Shown one piece after another: positions 28,550-36,168 of a stretch of DNA of 46,903 nt (positions within the stretch are counted from its first letter, which is position 1; the number at the start of each line of letters is the position of its first letter). Source of the stretch: Candidatus Daviesbacteria bacterium RIFCSPHIGHO2_02_FULL_39_12 (GTDB taxonomy: Bacteria > Patescibacteriota > Microgenomatia > Daviesbacterales > UBA10151). The position numbers were made by a program, and so were the translations under genes. The notes below the pieces were generated by a model. That model did no database searches. It was not told where the DNA came from and saw nothing but the letters and a program-made list of their open reading frames with translations. The DNA lies in NCBI GenBank assembly GCA_001777055.1, contig MFCX01000036.1, positions 1 through 46,903 on the forward strand. The letters are read 5' to 3'.

Positions 28550-30808
28550 ATGGGCAGAGAGCAAGATACTTTGGTATCAGGTTCGATTATTAATTTACCT
28601 CCTTTAGTCGATCTTCATGATCCCCGTTTACCCGGAGCCTTTAAGGGTTGGACAGATTTTAGTTTGAATCACGCCCGACAACTTAGCGGAATAGGTATAA
28701 TGAAACCAAGGCAAGTTGTTGACCTGGCACAAGAATTTTCAGGTACGATTAGTAAAGCAATTGGGGTTGGAATCGAGAGGAGTGGTCTTGCTTCTATCAG
28801 CGAAGATAAGTTGGTACAATTAACAAACATCGTTTCAGGCACGGGAAACAGGGTTATTTTTATGCGGCATGGCGAACAAAGCCCTCCCGAGTGGATATCC
28901 TCTTTAGCAAATCCGGCTTTACAAAAAATACGGATGATGAGGGATCTTTTTAACAGGCAGGATTTTTTGACAAATAACGGTTTAATAGATGTATTTGTTA
29001 CAGCCTTAGCTTTGCTGCATGTTCAAACCTCGACAGGTAAGAGAACTCGGATTTATTCTTCTGAAAACATAAGAGCAAAAAAAACAGCATATATAATTTC
29101 TACAGTTATTTCTGGTTCCACTGTATCAACTCTGGAAGGGTTAAATTGTGTCACCTATAAGGATGAAGTTGATCAGCCTCCTGTGACTGAAGAAGACTTA
29201 TTGACTGATTTACCTTTAGGTACGATGCCATGGAGTCCCCAGTTGGTGGATAAATTATGTAAAAGACCAAAAAGCGGCATGAGCCAGTCAGAAGCAATAA
29301 TCAATACAATTGGCGGGTTAGTTGAGTACGCGGATAGAAAAAATGGTAATAAATTAGCGATAGTGGTGACACACAACCAACAGGTTGCAGAGGTTTTAAG
29401 AGAAGCTGGGAAACTGGAAGACTCTGCCGTGCGTTTTCCCGAGCTGACAATGCTTATTGCACAAAATAAGAATGATCTTTTTGTTTTGGAAAAAGGCGTT
29501 TTATCTGAAAGGTCGAGCCGTCAACCTAAAACAGAAAGGAGCATGAGGAAGGTATTGGAGGTCTTCGGAGATGGTTATGAGTGGTATAAGATACGGCGAG
29601 CAGAATATCAGACAGAACAAAAGATTCCTTTCCGGGTATCTCCTTTTCCTCTGGATCTATCCCCTCAAGAAACCCAGGAATTATTGAGGATAGGTAGGGA
29701 TATTGTGGAATTTATAGATGCAGCAGATGAATTATACAGAACAGATGGTGATTTAAAGAAATTGCTTGATAGAGGAAAACCCGATTTGCTTAAGACAGGA
29801 AGATTGGCACATTACCTTTTTGTCAGACCGGATGTAATTATTACTCAAGAAGGGTTCTCTGTTTGCGAGATTGAAACGTCTCCATTTGGATTGGCTTTGG
29901 CAGAATTATTAAACAGGGCATACAGGTTTGCCGGTTTTGAGACTTTAATACCAGATGATATGTTAACAAAATTTATGAGAGAACATACTCCAGATAGAGG
30001 AAACTTAGTTTATAGTCAACATACTGCTTCTTATTCCGGACAACTACAGTTTCTGGCAGATAAAGTACTTTCTGGTAATGACAGGAGATGGAGTGTTGAG
30101 CAAGCTGGTTCTGTTTTGGATATGACTTCTCCTGCATTATACAGAGCGTTTTACCAGCATGAATGTTTAGATGATCCTGCTGTTGATAATATTATGCAAT
30201 TCTATGCCGGAAGGCAAACCCCAGAAGTTATTCCGTCATTCACGCCTCACATGGAAGAGAAGGCACTACTAGCCTTAATTTGGGATAAAAGATGGGAAGA
30301 ATTTTTTGTAAAGCAATTAGGAATTTCCTCTGTTGAGCATTTGAGAAAAGTGATACCTCCGACTTGGATTGTAGGACAAGAGCGGTTTTTCCTTCCTGGT
30401 TTACCAGATGGGGTTGAGTCAACCGAGGGATTGGCTTTGCTCTTTAAATCAAAGCGTAATTTTGTTTTGAAACAATCAGGTTTCGGCAGCGGTGGTTCTT
30501 GGGCAGAAGGAGTAAGTTTTCTGCAGGAGAAATCTGTCGTCAAGGCACAGGAACTCCTACATAATGCTGTAGAAGATTCATCCTCTTTGTATGTAATCCA
30601 GGAATTTAGGAAAGCAGAGGAACGAAGGATGTTTGATGAAGGAGATGGTTCTCTGTTAACAGAAATGTCTGCTAGGATTAGGCTTACTCCTTATTTTTCA
30701 ATGGTAGAAAGGAATTATGGACAATTGATAGCAATTAAAGCTACCGGTTGCGAAAAGACAAATTATATCCATGCATCTACTGGAAGTATAAATACGGCAG
30801 TTGCCTAA
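28550..30808 (+). CDS. Histidine phosphatase fused to an ATP-grasp-like ligase domain
   Basis: 752 residues, an unusual fusion. Residues about 100-330 form a histidine (phosphoglycerate-mutase-like) phosphatase: RVIFMRHGEQ with the phospho-accepting His, IYSSENIRAKKTAYII, and VVTHNQQVAEVL with the second His. Residues about 370-752 look like a circularly permuted ATP-grasp enzyme: RPDVIITQEGFSVCEIETSPFG (pre-ATP-grasp acidic motif), FVLKQSGFGSGGSW (the Lys/Gly-rich nucleotide loop), LYVIQEF, RIRLTPYF and NYIHASTGSINTAVA. A leading 90 residues are unassigned. One chain may make and hydrolyse, or proofread, a phosphorylated peptide or amino-acid conjugate. It is followed 2 bases later by a HAD-like gene. 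Confidence 0.7.
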   Translation: MGREQDTLVSGSIINLPPLVDLHDPRLPGAFKGWTDFSLNHARQLSGIGIMKPRQVVDLAQEFSGTISKAIGVGIERSGLASISEDKLVQLTNIVSGTGNRVIFMRHGEQSPPEWISSLANPALQKIRMMRDLFNRQDFLTNNGLIDVFVTALALLHVQTSTGKRTRIYSSENIRAKKTAYIISTVISGSTVSTLEGLNCVTYKDEVDQPPVTEEDLLTDLPLGTMPWSPQLVDKLCKRPKSGMSQSEAIINTIGGLVEYADRKNGNKLAIVVTHNQQVAEVLREAGKLEDSAVRFPELTMLIAQNKNDLFVLEKGVLSERSSRQPKTERSMRKVLEVFGDGYEWYKIRRAEYQTEQKIPFRVSPFPLDLSPQETQELLRIGRDIVEFIDAADELYRTDGDLKKLLDRGKPDLLKTGRLAHYLFVRPDVIITQEGFSVCEIETSPFGLALAELLNRAYRFAGFETLIPDDMLTKFMREHTPDRGNLVYSQHTASYSGQLQFLADKVLSGNDRRWSVEQAGSVLDMTSPALYRAFYQHECLDDPAVDNIMQFYAGRQTPEVIPSFTPHMEEKALLALIWDKRWEEFFVKQLGISSVEHLRKVIPPTWIVGQERFFLPGLPDGVESTEGLALLFKSKRNFVLKQSGFGSGGSWAEGVSFLQEKSVVKAQELLHNAVEDSSSLYVIQEFRKAEERRMFDEGDGSLLTEMSARIRLTPYFSMVERNYGQLIAIKATGCEKTNYIHASTGSINTAVA

Positions 30809-30810
30809 CT

Positions 30811-31260
30811 ATGTTTGACACAATAATTTTTGACTGGAAAAGGACTTTGTATGATCCCGACCGACAGGTTTTGATTGGTGGTGCAATGGAGCTTTTGGAT
30901 TTAATAAAAAGTAAAAATCTTCTCATGGTTTTAATTGGTAAAGGTGGGGAGGATATGAAGCAGGAGGTGAAACGCTTGAAGATAAGTAAGTATTTCACAC
31001 ATATTGTGTTTGCAGAAGGTGAAAAAGATCCTCAGGTATTTCTGCCTTATATATCAAAAAATAATCCTAAAGAAACTATTTTTATTGGAGATAGAATTAG
31101 GTCAGAATTAGCAATTGGAAAAAACTTAGGTGCAACTACTATCTGGATCAAACAAGGCAAATTTGCTGTAGAAGAACCGGAAAATAACGATCAGGAACCT
31201 GATTATATTGTTTCATCCCTAAAAGATTGCTTAAAGTTAATTTCAGGGTTAGTGGTATAG
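30811..31260 (+). CDS. HAD-superfamily protein with altered motif I
   Basis: 149 residues from the ATG two bases after the previous stop; a longer frame from 30748 overlaps that gene and is less likely. Rossmann-like HAD layout: motif I IIFDWKRTLYD, motif II in LLMVLIGKGG, motif III Lys in EGEKDPQVF, motif IV ETIFIGDRIRSELAIGKNLG. Motif I should be DxDGT; here it is D-W-K-R-T, so the nucleophile Asp is kept but the general acid/base Asp is Lys. It may bind rather than hydrolyse phosphate, or act as a phosphotransferase. Cotranscribed with the fusion protein. Confidence 0.7.
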   Translation: MFDTIIFDWKRTLYDPDRQVLIGGAMELLDLIKSKNLLMVLIGKGGEDMKQEVKRLKISKYFTHIVFAEGEKDPQVFLPYISKNNPKETIFIGDRIRSELAIGKNLGATTIWIKQGKFAVEEPENNDQEPDYIVSSLKDCLKLISGLVV

Positions 31261-31398
31261 GCATAAACATGAGGAGAATTTATAAATAATAAAGTAAGGA
31301 TTAAGGAAAAAATTAATACAATTGTTATCCCATACTTGATAGGGAATCCATAAATATGCAATAATTTTTTAGCCTCCGTGATACAGATTATTTTGTGG

Positions 31399-31483
31399 TA
31401 TATTGATAACAATTCTGTGTGAGGCGATATAGATAGTTTGCTGTCTACCGTAACACTAAAACCATCCGTAAGGGTGGTTTTTT
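31399..31483 (+). ncRNA. Promoter, short leader and terminator with no following native gene
   Basis: An extended -10 (TTTTGTGGTATATT, -10 at 31399-31404), about 50 bases of sequence with an AGATAG/CTGTCT hairpin, then an intrinsic terminator (31459-31483: AAACCATCC, GTAA, GGGTGGTTTTTT). It resembles the L10-type leader unit at 17601 in layout. The gap 31261-31545 holds nothing else I can support. Confidence 0.5.
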
Positions 31484-31545
31484 GGTGGAATTCCAGGCTG
31501 CTATTTACTAGAGAATCGTATATACTGCCAAATACCTGTATTCCC

Positions 31546-31757
31546 CTAATCTCCCTTCCTTACCTTACGCCACACCTGGCCCAGGTCAAACTTCAGTAAA
31601 TATAGCGAGGTTATACCAAAGACCAACAAGCAAACAGTAGTTATAATATGCATCAAGACTGTTGCAGCTGAAGCCAGGTTTGACTCCAAACCCAATACTC
31701 CTCCAAAAACCGCCAACCCCGAAACCTCGGCAGAGCCCACATAACCCGGAGCAGATA
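31546..31757 (-). pseudogene. 3' fragment of a flippase-like (UPF0104/LPG-synthase TM type) membrane protein
   Basis: Read on the minus strand, the last 65 or so codons give SAPGYVGSAEVSGLAVFGGVLG, then a hydrophobic stretch and LLKFDLGQVWRKVRKGD. The PGYVGSAE motif followed by two membrane helices is the end of UPF0104 flippase-like proteins. The N-terminal portion is missing and the frame runs into antisense of the rplA fragment at about 31755. Confidence 0.6.
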
Positions 31758-32146
31758 TTGTGGGAGATGAAAGCGTCATTGAATCCATCAACAAAGGAAA
31801 AGTTGATTTTGATTTAGTCATAACTACCCCTGAATGGATGCCAAAGCTTGCTAAAGTTGCAAAGAATTTAGGCCCAAGAGGTTTAATGCCCAATCCCAAA
31901 AACGGCACTATTACTGATGCTTTGAAAAAGACTGTCGAATCGTTCCAAGCCGGCAAAACTGAGTACAAAACTGAGTCTAAAGCTGCGGTTATTCATATTG
32001 GACTGGGTAAATTAAACCAACCTACGGAGCAGTTAGCAGCTAATGTCAAAACCTTACTCGCAACCATCGGTAAAACAAAAATTAAAAAAGTAACCCTGTC
32101 TCCCACCATGGGCCCGGGCGTGAAGGTGGATCTCTCCGGACTTTAA
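31752..32146 (+). pseudogene. Second, truncated rplA copy (3' half)
   Basis: The translation from GDESVIESINKGKVDFDLVI to LSPTMGPGVKVDLSGL parallels residues about 170-296 of the full L1 at 27607, with many synonymous and conservative changes, so it is a diverged copy rather than a recent duplicate. No start codon or ribosome-binding site in a native position; the 5' half is replaced by the flippase-like gene end on the other strand. Confidence 0.85.
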
Positions 32147-32172
32147 GTGACTTAAGTAACCTAAGTTACTTA
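32146..32172 (+). repeat. Nonamer array AGTGACTTA/AGTAACCTA/AGTTACTTA
   Basis: Three 9-base units between the rplA fragment and the epsilon-like gene. It also forms a TAAGTAAC/GTTACTTA hairpin, a possible bidirectional end signal. Confidence 0.7.
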
Positions 32173-32441
32173 GGATTCAGGGTATCTATCCCCAAAAACA
32201 CTTCCACCCTATTGGAAGTAACCCGCAAAATACCGGTATCCACTTTAATCTCCATAATCTTTTCTTTACCCTGATAGACCCAAAGATAATCTTTTATTAT
32301 GGAAATAAAATTTGTATGCAGGGGCCATACATCAAATGGCCCTTCTAAATTTGAAGAAGATACCACATCTACTTCCCGGGTAAATGACTCCTCATCAGGA
32401 TGTATAATAGTGAGTTGTAATTTAGCGGTATTAGGATTCAT
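32166..32441 (-). CDS. F1-type ATPase epsilon-like subunit, N-terminal domain only
   Basis: 91 residues forming just the beta-sandwich: LQLTIIHPDEESFTREVDVVSS, FDVWPLHTNFISIIK, KVDTGILRVTSNRVEVFLG. The usual C-terminal helical hairpin that inhibits ATP hydrolysis (about 45 residues) is absent. It should bind gamma and the c-ring loop. The start overlaps the beta stop. Last gene of the F1-like operon; the missing hairpin suits a hydrolysing rather than synthesising enzyme. Confidence 0.82.
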   Translation of the reverse strand: MNPNTAKLQLTIIHPDEESFTREVDVVSSSNLEGPFDVWPLHTNFISIIKDYLWVYQGKEKIMEIKVDTGILRVTSNRVEVFLGIDTLNPK

Positions 32442-33814
32442 ACTGCTTCCTCCGCTCCGCCTATATACAAAAACTTCTCCGGCTCTATCCCGTCATACTT
32501 ACCTTCTGCTATATTCTTTACATCTTCCACTACTTGTTTAAGCGGAACAGATACGCCTTTTCTGCCGGTTTGCGCTTCCACTACAGATAAAGCCTGAGTC
32601 ATATAATTTTTCAAAATTTTAGCTCGTTTAAAAATCCTCCGGTCGTCTGCGGACAATTCCGCCTCGCCAATTAAAGACACCATCCTTTCCAAAGCTACCG
32701 CTCTTTTTAAAAGAGCCTGCGCCTGTAAAAGGATAACAAAATGCAGCTCACCCACTATATCCTGATTTAAAGCCGAAGAAACCGAGGCCAGTATATCCAC
32801 TGCCGGAAATTGACCCTGCTGATAAGCTGTTCTTGATAAAACAAGGCTGGAATCAAGATAGGGAAAAACCGACTGGACCCCGTAATCTGTCAGATCATCC
32901 GAGGGTACATAAATTGCCTCAAATGAAGTAATATGATGCTTGCGGGAGGATGAAAGCCGTTCATGAAGCGAGGCCATTTCTGAAGATAAAGTGGCCTGAT
33001 ATCCCCCTTCCGAGGGAATATTATTCATCAGAGTTGACAGCTCATATCCTGCCTGGGCGTAGCGGAAAATGTTATCAATAAAAAACAAAACATCCTTACC
33101 CACTTCATCCCTAAAATATTCAGCCACTGCTACTCCGCTTGTCGCAGTTCTAAACCTGACTGCCGGATTTTCACCCATCTGCCCGTAAACTAAACAGATA
33201 TCTTTCAATACTCCCGTATCCTTCATAGTCTCATAAAGCTCCTGGCCTTCTCTGGACCGCTCCCCGACTCCGGCGAATACTGAAACACTGTTACCTTTAT
33301 TTCCTGAAATTACAATGTTATGGATGATTTCTGACAAAAGAATAGTCTTGCCTACTCCCGCTCCCCCGAATAAACCCACTTTTCCCCCTTTTAAGATTGG
33401 CGCAAAAAAATCTATGACCTTAATGCCTGTTTCTAAAACATCCTTGGGAGTATTAATCTCGTGGTAGCTTAATTCATGCTTAAAAATGGTCTTCGTGTGC
33501 TTTGTTTCAAGCTGCCCTCCCTCGTCTTGCGCCTTGCCGAAAAGGTCAATTGCCCGGCCCAGCAGTTCTAATCCGACAGGAATCCTGATTGACTCTTGAG
33601 TATCTATCACCTCTGCCCCGATTTTCGGATGGTCATTACTCATCAGCAGACAATAAAATCTGTTACCGGAAGAAGAGGTAAAAACTTCCAGCTTAAGACT
33701 CTTGTCTTTTTTAAGTTCCAATAAACTATGAATCTTCGGGTGATGACCCTGAAACTGCACCTCCACTATTTGCTGCTTGATACTGACTATTCTGCCAAGA
33801 TTATTCATCCCCAT
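32438..33814 (-). CDS. F1-type ATPase beta-like subunit
   Basis: 458 residues. Catalytic features are intact: P-loop GGAGVGKT (150-157), GERSREG with the catalytic Glu (E185), Walker B FFIDN (D247) and YVPSDDLTD (302-310). The DELSEED lever is AELSADD (385-391). It is divergent from housekeeping beta subunits elsewhere (GYELSTLMNNIPSEGGYQATL where GRIPSAVGYQPTL is usual). It overlaps gamma and epsilon by a few bases. Residue conservation says it hydrolyses ATP. The product is a paralogue, not the standard atpD, so I give no symbol. Confidence 0.92.
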   Translation of the reverse strand: MGMNNLGRIVSIKQQIVEVQFQGHHPKIHSLLELKKDKSLKLEVFTSSSGNRFYCLLMSNDHPKIGAEVIDTQESIRIPVGLELLGRAIDLFGKAQDEGGQLETKHTKTIFKHELSYHEINTPKDVLETGIKVIDFFAPILKGGKVGLFGGAGVGKTILLSEIIHNIVISGNKGNSVSVFAGVGERSREGQELYETMKDTGVLKDICLVYGQMGENPAVRFRTATSGVAVAEYFRDEVGKDVLFFIDNIFRYAQAGYELSTLMNNIPSEGGYQATLSSEMASLHERLSSSRKHHITSFEAIYVPSDDLTDYGVQSVFPYLDSSLVLSRTAYQQGQFPAVDILASVSSALNQDIVGELHFVILLQAQALLKRAVALERMVSLIGEAELSADDRRIFKRAKILKNYMTQALSVVEAQTGRKGVSVPLKQVVEDVKNIAEGKYDGIEPEKFLYIGGAEEAV

Positions 33815-34635
33815 AGCCCTATCCCTGCTATTGTCTGCTGCTGCTTTTTATTTTGAGTGTCTTTAATAGCCCTTAACTTCAAGTATCTGATATTTTTAAT
33901 CCTGCTGTCTATATTTATTAACGCCTCCTCCATAGCATTAATCCTGGAAGCGTATCTTGCCAGCTGTGTCTCATTAATGGTTTGCTTAAAATCAGAGGTG
34001 AAAATTTGGGTTTCAAAAAAGTTTAAAATATTTTCCAAACCGGGTTCAAACAAAAAATGAAGCTTTCTGTCCTGCTCCGGCTGCCCCTCAAAAGGCTGCT
34101 CGCCTGTAATTTCCCGTGTTTGAGGGATTTGATTTAATACATTAATAAACCGGCCATAGAAAACAGTTACTTTTTGGTAATTTAAGATTTTGGCAATCAA
34201 AGGCTCGAGTGCGACAAATGTAACTTCATTATCAGGCACTTCAAAATAACTATATTCATGTCTGCTTTCTGTTTCAAAAAGCTCTTTACCGATTTTCCCC
34301 ACCACCACCGCGTCAGCTTTTTTATTTTCTTTTAAGAATTTATTAAACTCTTCAAAAACCTGATAAACAATATTGCCGTATAACCTGGTGTTGGCAGAGA
34401 TTAACACTGCCGCTGATTTATTATTTTTAGTCAAAGTAGAAAAAGAAACCACCTGCAAATTACCCTTTACATCCACAAACACATCTGCTAATCTGTCCAA
34501 AAAATCACGTGTCTTAAGTACCGACCTTCTGATTTGCTGCATTTTGACAACAGAAATCAGCTCTAAGGCCTGAGCCAAAAACCTTAAACTATCAGCTGCT
34601 TCCAAATCTTCAGTTAACTTTAATCTGTTTGACAT
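33805..34635 (-). CDS. F1-type ATPase gamma-like subunit
   Basis: 276 residues. Two terminal helices make the rotor coiled coil: N-terminal SLRFLAQALELISVVKMQQIRRS and C-terminal ARYASRINAMEEALINIDSRIKNIRYLKLRAI, with the Rossmann-like middle (AAVLISANTRLYGNIV). Weak overall similarity to housekeeping gamma, but the order of elements, the length and the position between alpha and beta make the call firm. The start overlaps the alpha 3' end by 16 bases. Confidence 0.85.
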   Translation of the reverse strand: MSNRLKLTEDLEAADSLRFLAQALELISVVKMQQIRRSVLKTRDFLDRLADVFVDVKGNLQVVSFSTLTKNNKSAAVLISANTRLYGNIVYQVFEEFNKFLKENKKADAVVVGKIGKELFETESRHEYSYFEVPDNEVTFVALEPLIAKILNYQKVTVFYGRFINVLNQIPQTREITGEQPFEGQPEQDRKLHFLFEPGLENILNFFETQIFTSDFKQTINETQLARYASRINAMEEALINIDSRIKNIRYLKLRAIKDTQNKKQQQTIAGIGLWG

Positions 34636-36122
34636 AGCTTGATAAGCTCCTCCTTTTTTTTCAATACATTGGCAAGTAATTTATCCATATCCTCAACCTT
34701 GGACAACTGGGCAAGCAAACCTTGGACATGTAAATGGGTATAGTTTTTGACTAAATTAAGCCTGCAGACCGATATGGGAAAGCGGGGATCATCCCCGATC
34801 AGCCTCTGCCAGATCAAGGCAAAAAGCGCTGTCTCTGCATCCTGCGGCAAAATTAAATTGTAGGACTGGTCGAAAAATTCAGTAATTTTTTCACCCATTA
34901 TAAGAATTTGTTTTGTTTCATCAGTCAGCTCCGCTCCGAAATGGGAAATATTTTGGGCAGTCTCATATTTAATTAAAAAATCGTTAACAATACGGCTGAT
35001 GGATTTTTGCAGTTTACCCTGAGTCTGTTTCCCCACCCTGGTGACAGATAAAGGCGCGTTAATGGCCGGCCTTCTGCCTTTATAAAAAATATTGGAATCA
35101 AAAAAAATATGCCCGTCTGTTACCCCCATTAAATTAGTAGTAATATATCCTGTCAAATCCCCTTCTAAGGTTTCTGCCAAAGGCAAACAGGTAATGGAAA
35201 TCTCATCGCCGCGATCCGTCTTAAAATTACCGGCTCTTTCAAGCAACCTGGCGTGAGTATAGAAAATATCCCCGGGATAGGAATCGCGCCCGGGAAAACG
35301 GCGGGCCAGCAGGGCAATTTCCCGGTAAAAACGGGCATGGGTTGATAAATCATCCAATAAAACAAGGGTGTCTTTACCATTATCTCTAAAATATTCAGCC
35401 AAAGACATGGCAGCAAAAGGGGTAAGATGAATTAAACCGGGAGAATCAAAAGAGCTGGTTGCCACCATCACCATATTTTTTAGCAGCCCTTCTTTCTCAA
35501 AAAACTCCTCCAACGCCTTAATCTCGCTTTGTCTTTTGCCAACCGCAGCATAAATTACAACAGGGGGATTGTCATTACAAGTTAGTTGAGCTTTAGCAAT
35601 AGAACGCAGCAAGGCGCTTTTGCCGGTCTTTCTGTCCCCTAAAATCAGCTCTCTCTGGCCGCAGCCCAGGGGCACTAAAAAATCCACCATGCTGATTCCG
35701 GTATGTAAAGACTTTTTAATCCGTGCCCTCTTACCTATTCCTAAAGGCTTAACTTCCAAAGGATATCTTTCTACCTTCCTCCCTATTCCCCCTACCTCCC
35801 CTATTTCTCTTTTGATTCTATCTTTATCCAAAGGGTTTCCCAAAGGATCTATTAATTGCCCCAGCATCTGTCTGCCAACCGGCAGGGAAAGTTTTTCTCC
35901 GGTTAACACCCCCTTGCTGCCTGTTTGAAGCAAGCCCTTATAGAAAACCAAAACATCAGCCGTTGAATCTTCTAAACTATAAATTTGGCCCAACCGGTTA
36001 TGTTCAAAAACTACCACCTCATTTAAGAAGGCGTTTTTAAGGCCTTTGACTTTAACCAAAGGAAACCGGACTTCTGTTACTATACCAATGTTTTTACTTT
36101 TGTAATCAACAAAGCTCTTCAT
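34620..36122 (-). CDS. F1-type ATPase alpha-like subunit
   Basis: 500 residues. P-loop GDRKTGKS (162-169), VLLDDLSTHARFYREIALL, the arginine finger in LSVTRVGKQTQ (R362), normal length. A nonamer array (35771-35809) encodes REIGEVGGIGRKVER (105-119), a spot where housekeeping alpha has a different short loop. Start: ATG 36122 has TGGAG seven bases upstream; an ATG at 36140 would begin inside a CGTCATTGCGAG element and is rejected. Paralogue rather than standard atpA. Confidence 0.92.
   Translation of the reverse strand: MKSFVDYKSKNIGIVTEVRFPLVKVKGLKNAFLNEVVVFEHNRLGQIYSLEDSTADVLVFYKGLLQTGSKGVLTGEKLSLPVGRQMLGQLIDPLGNPLDKDRIKREIGEVGGIGRKVERYPLEVKPLGIGKRARIKKSLHTGISMVDFLVPLGCGQRELILGDRKTGKSALLRSIAKAQLTCNDNPPVVIYAAVGKRQSEIKALEEFFEKEGLLKNMVMVATSSFDSPGLIHLTPFAAMSLAEYFRDNGKDTLVLLDDLSTHARFYREIALLARRFPGRDSYPGDIFYTHARLLERAGNFKTDRGDEISITCLPLAETLEGDLTGYITTNLMGVTDGHIFFDSNIFYKGRRPAINAPLSVTRVGKQTQGKLQKSISRIVNDFLIKYETAQNISHFGAELTDETKQILIMGEKITEFFDQSYNLILPQDAETALFALIWQRLIGDDPRFPISVCRLNLVKNYTHLHVQGLLAQLSKVEDMDKLLANVLKKKEELIKLCQTD
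35771..35809. repeat. Nonamer array inside the alpha-like gene
   Basis: Four 9-base units of the CTACCTCCC type. Read on the minus strand it gives a triplet-repeating peptide (REI-GEV-GGI-GRK-VER). Confidence 0.75.
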
Positions 36123-36134
36123 AATTTCTCCACC

Positions 36135-36146
36135 CGTCATTGCGAG
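36135..36146 (+). repeat. CGTCATTGCGAG dispersed element, copy 4
   Basis: It lies between the c-like and alpha-like genes and supplies a false upstream ATG for alpha on the minus strand. Confidence 0.6.
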
Positions 36147-36168
36147 GAATCTGCACAGATAGTTATCA

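Noticed and set aside
31203..31412. 69-codon minus-strand ORF with one hydrophobic segment
   Set aside because: It overlaps the HAD-like gene end and the leader promoter, has no clear start signal and no family resemblance.
36123..36140. Upstream ATG at 36140 for the alpha-like subunit
   Set aside because: It falls inside the CGTCATTGCGAG element; ATG 36122 has a proper TGGAG site seven bases upstream.
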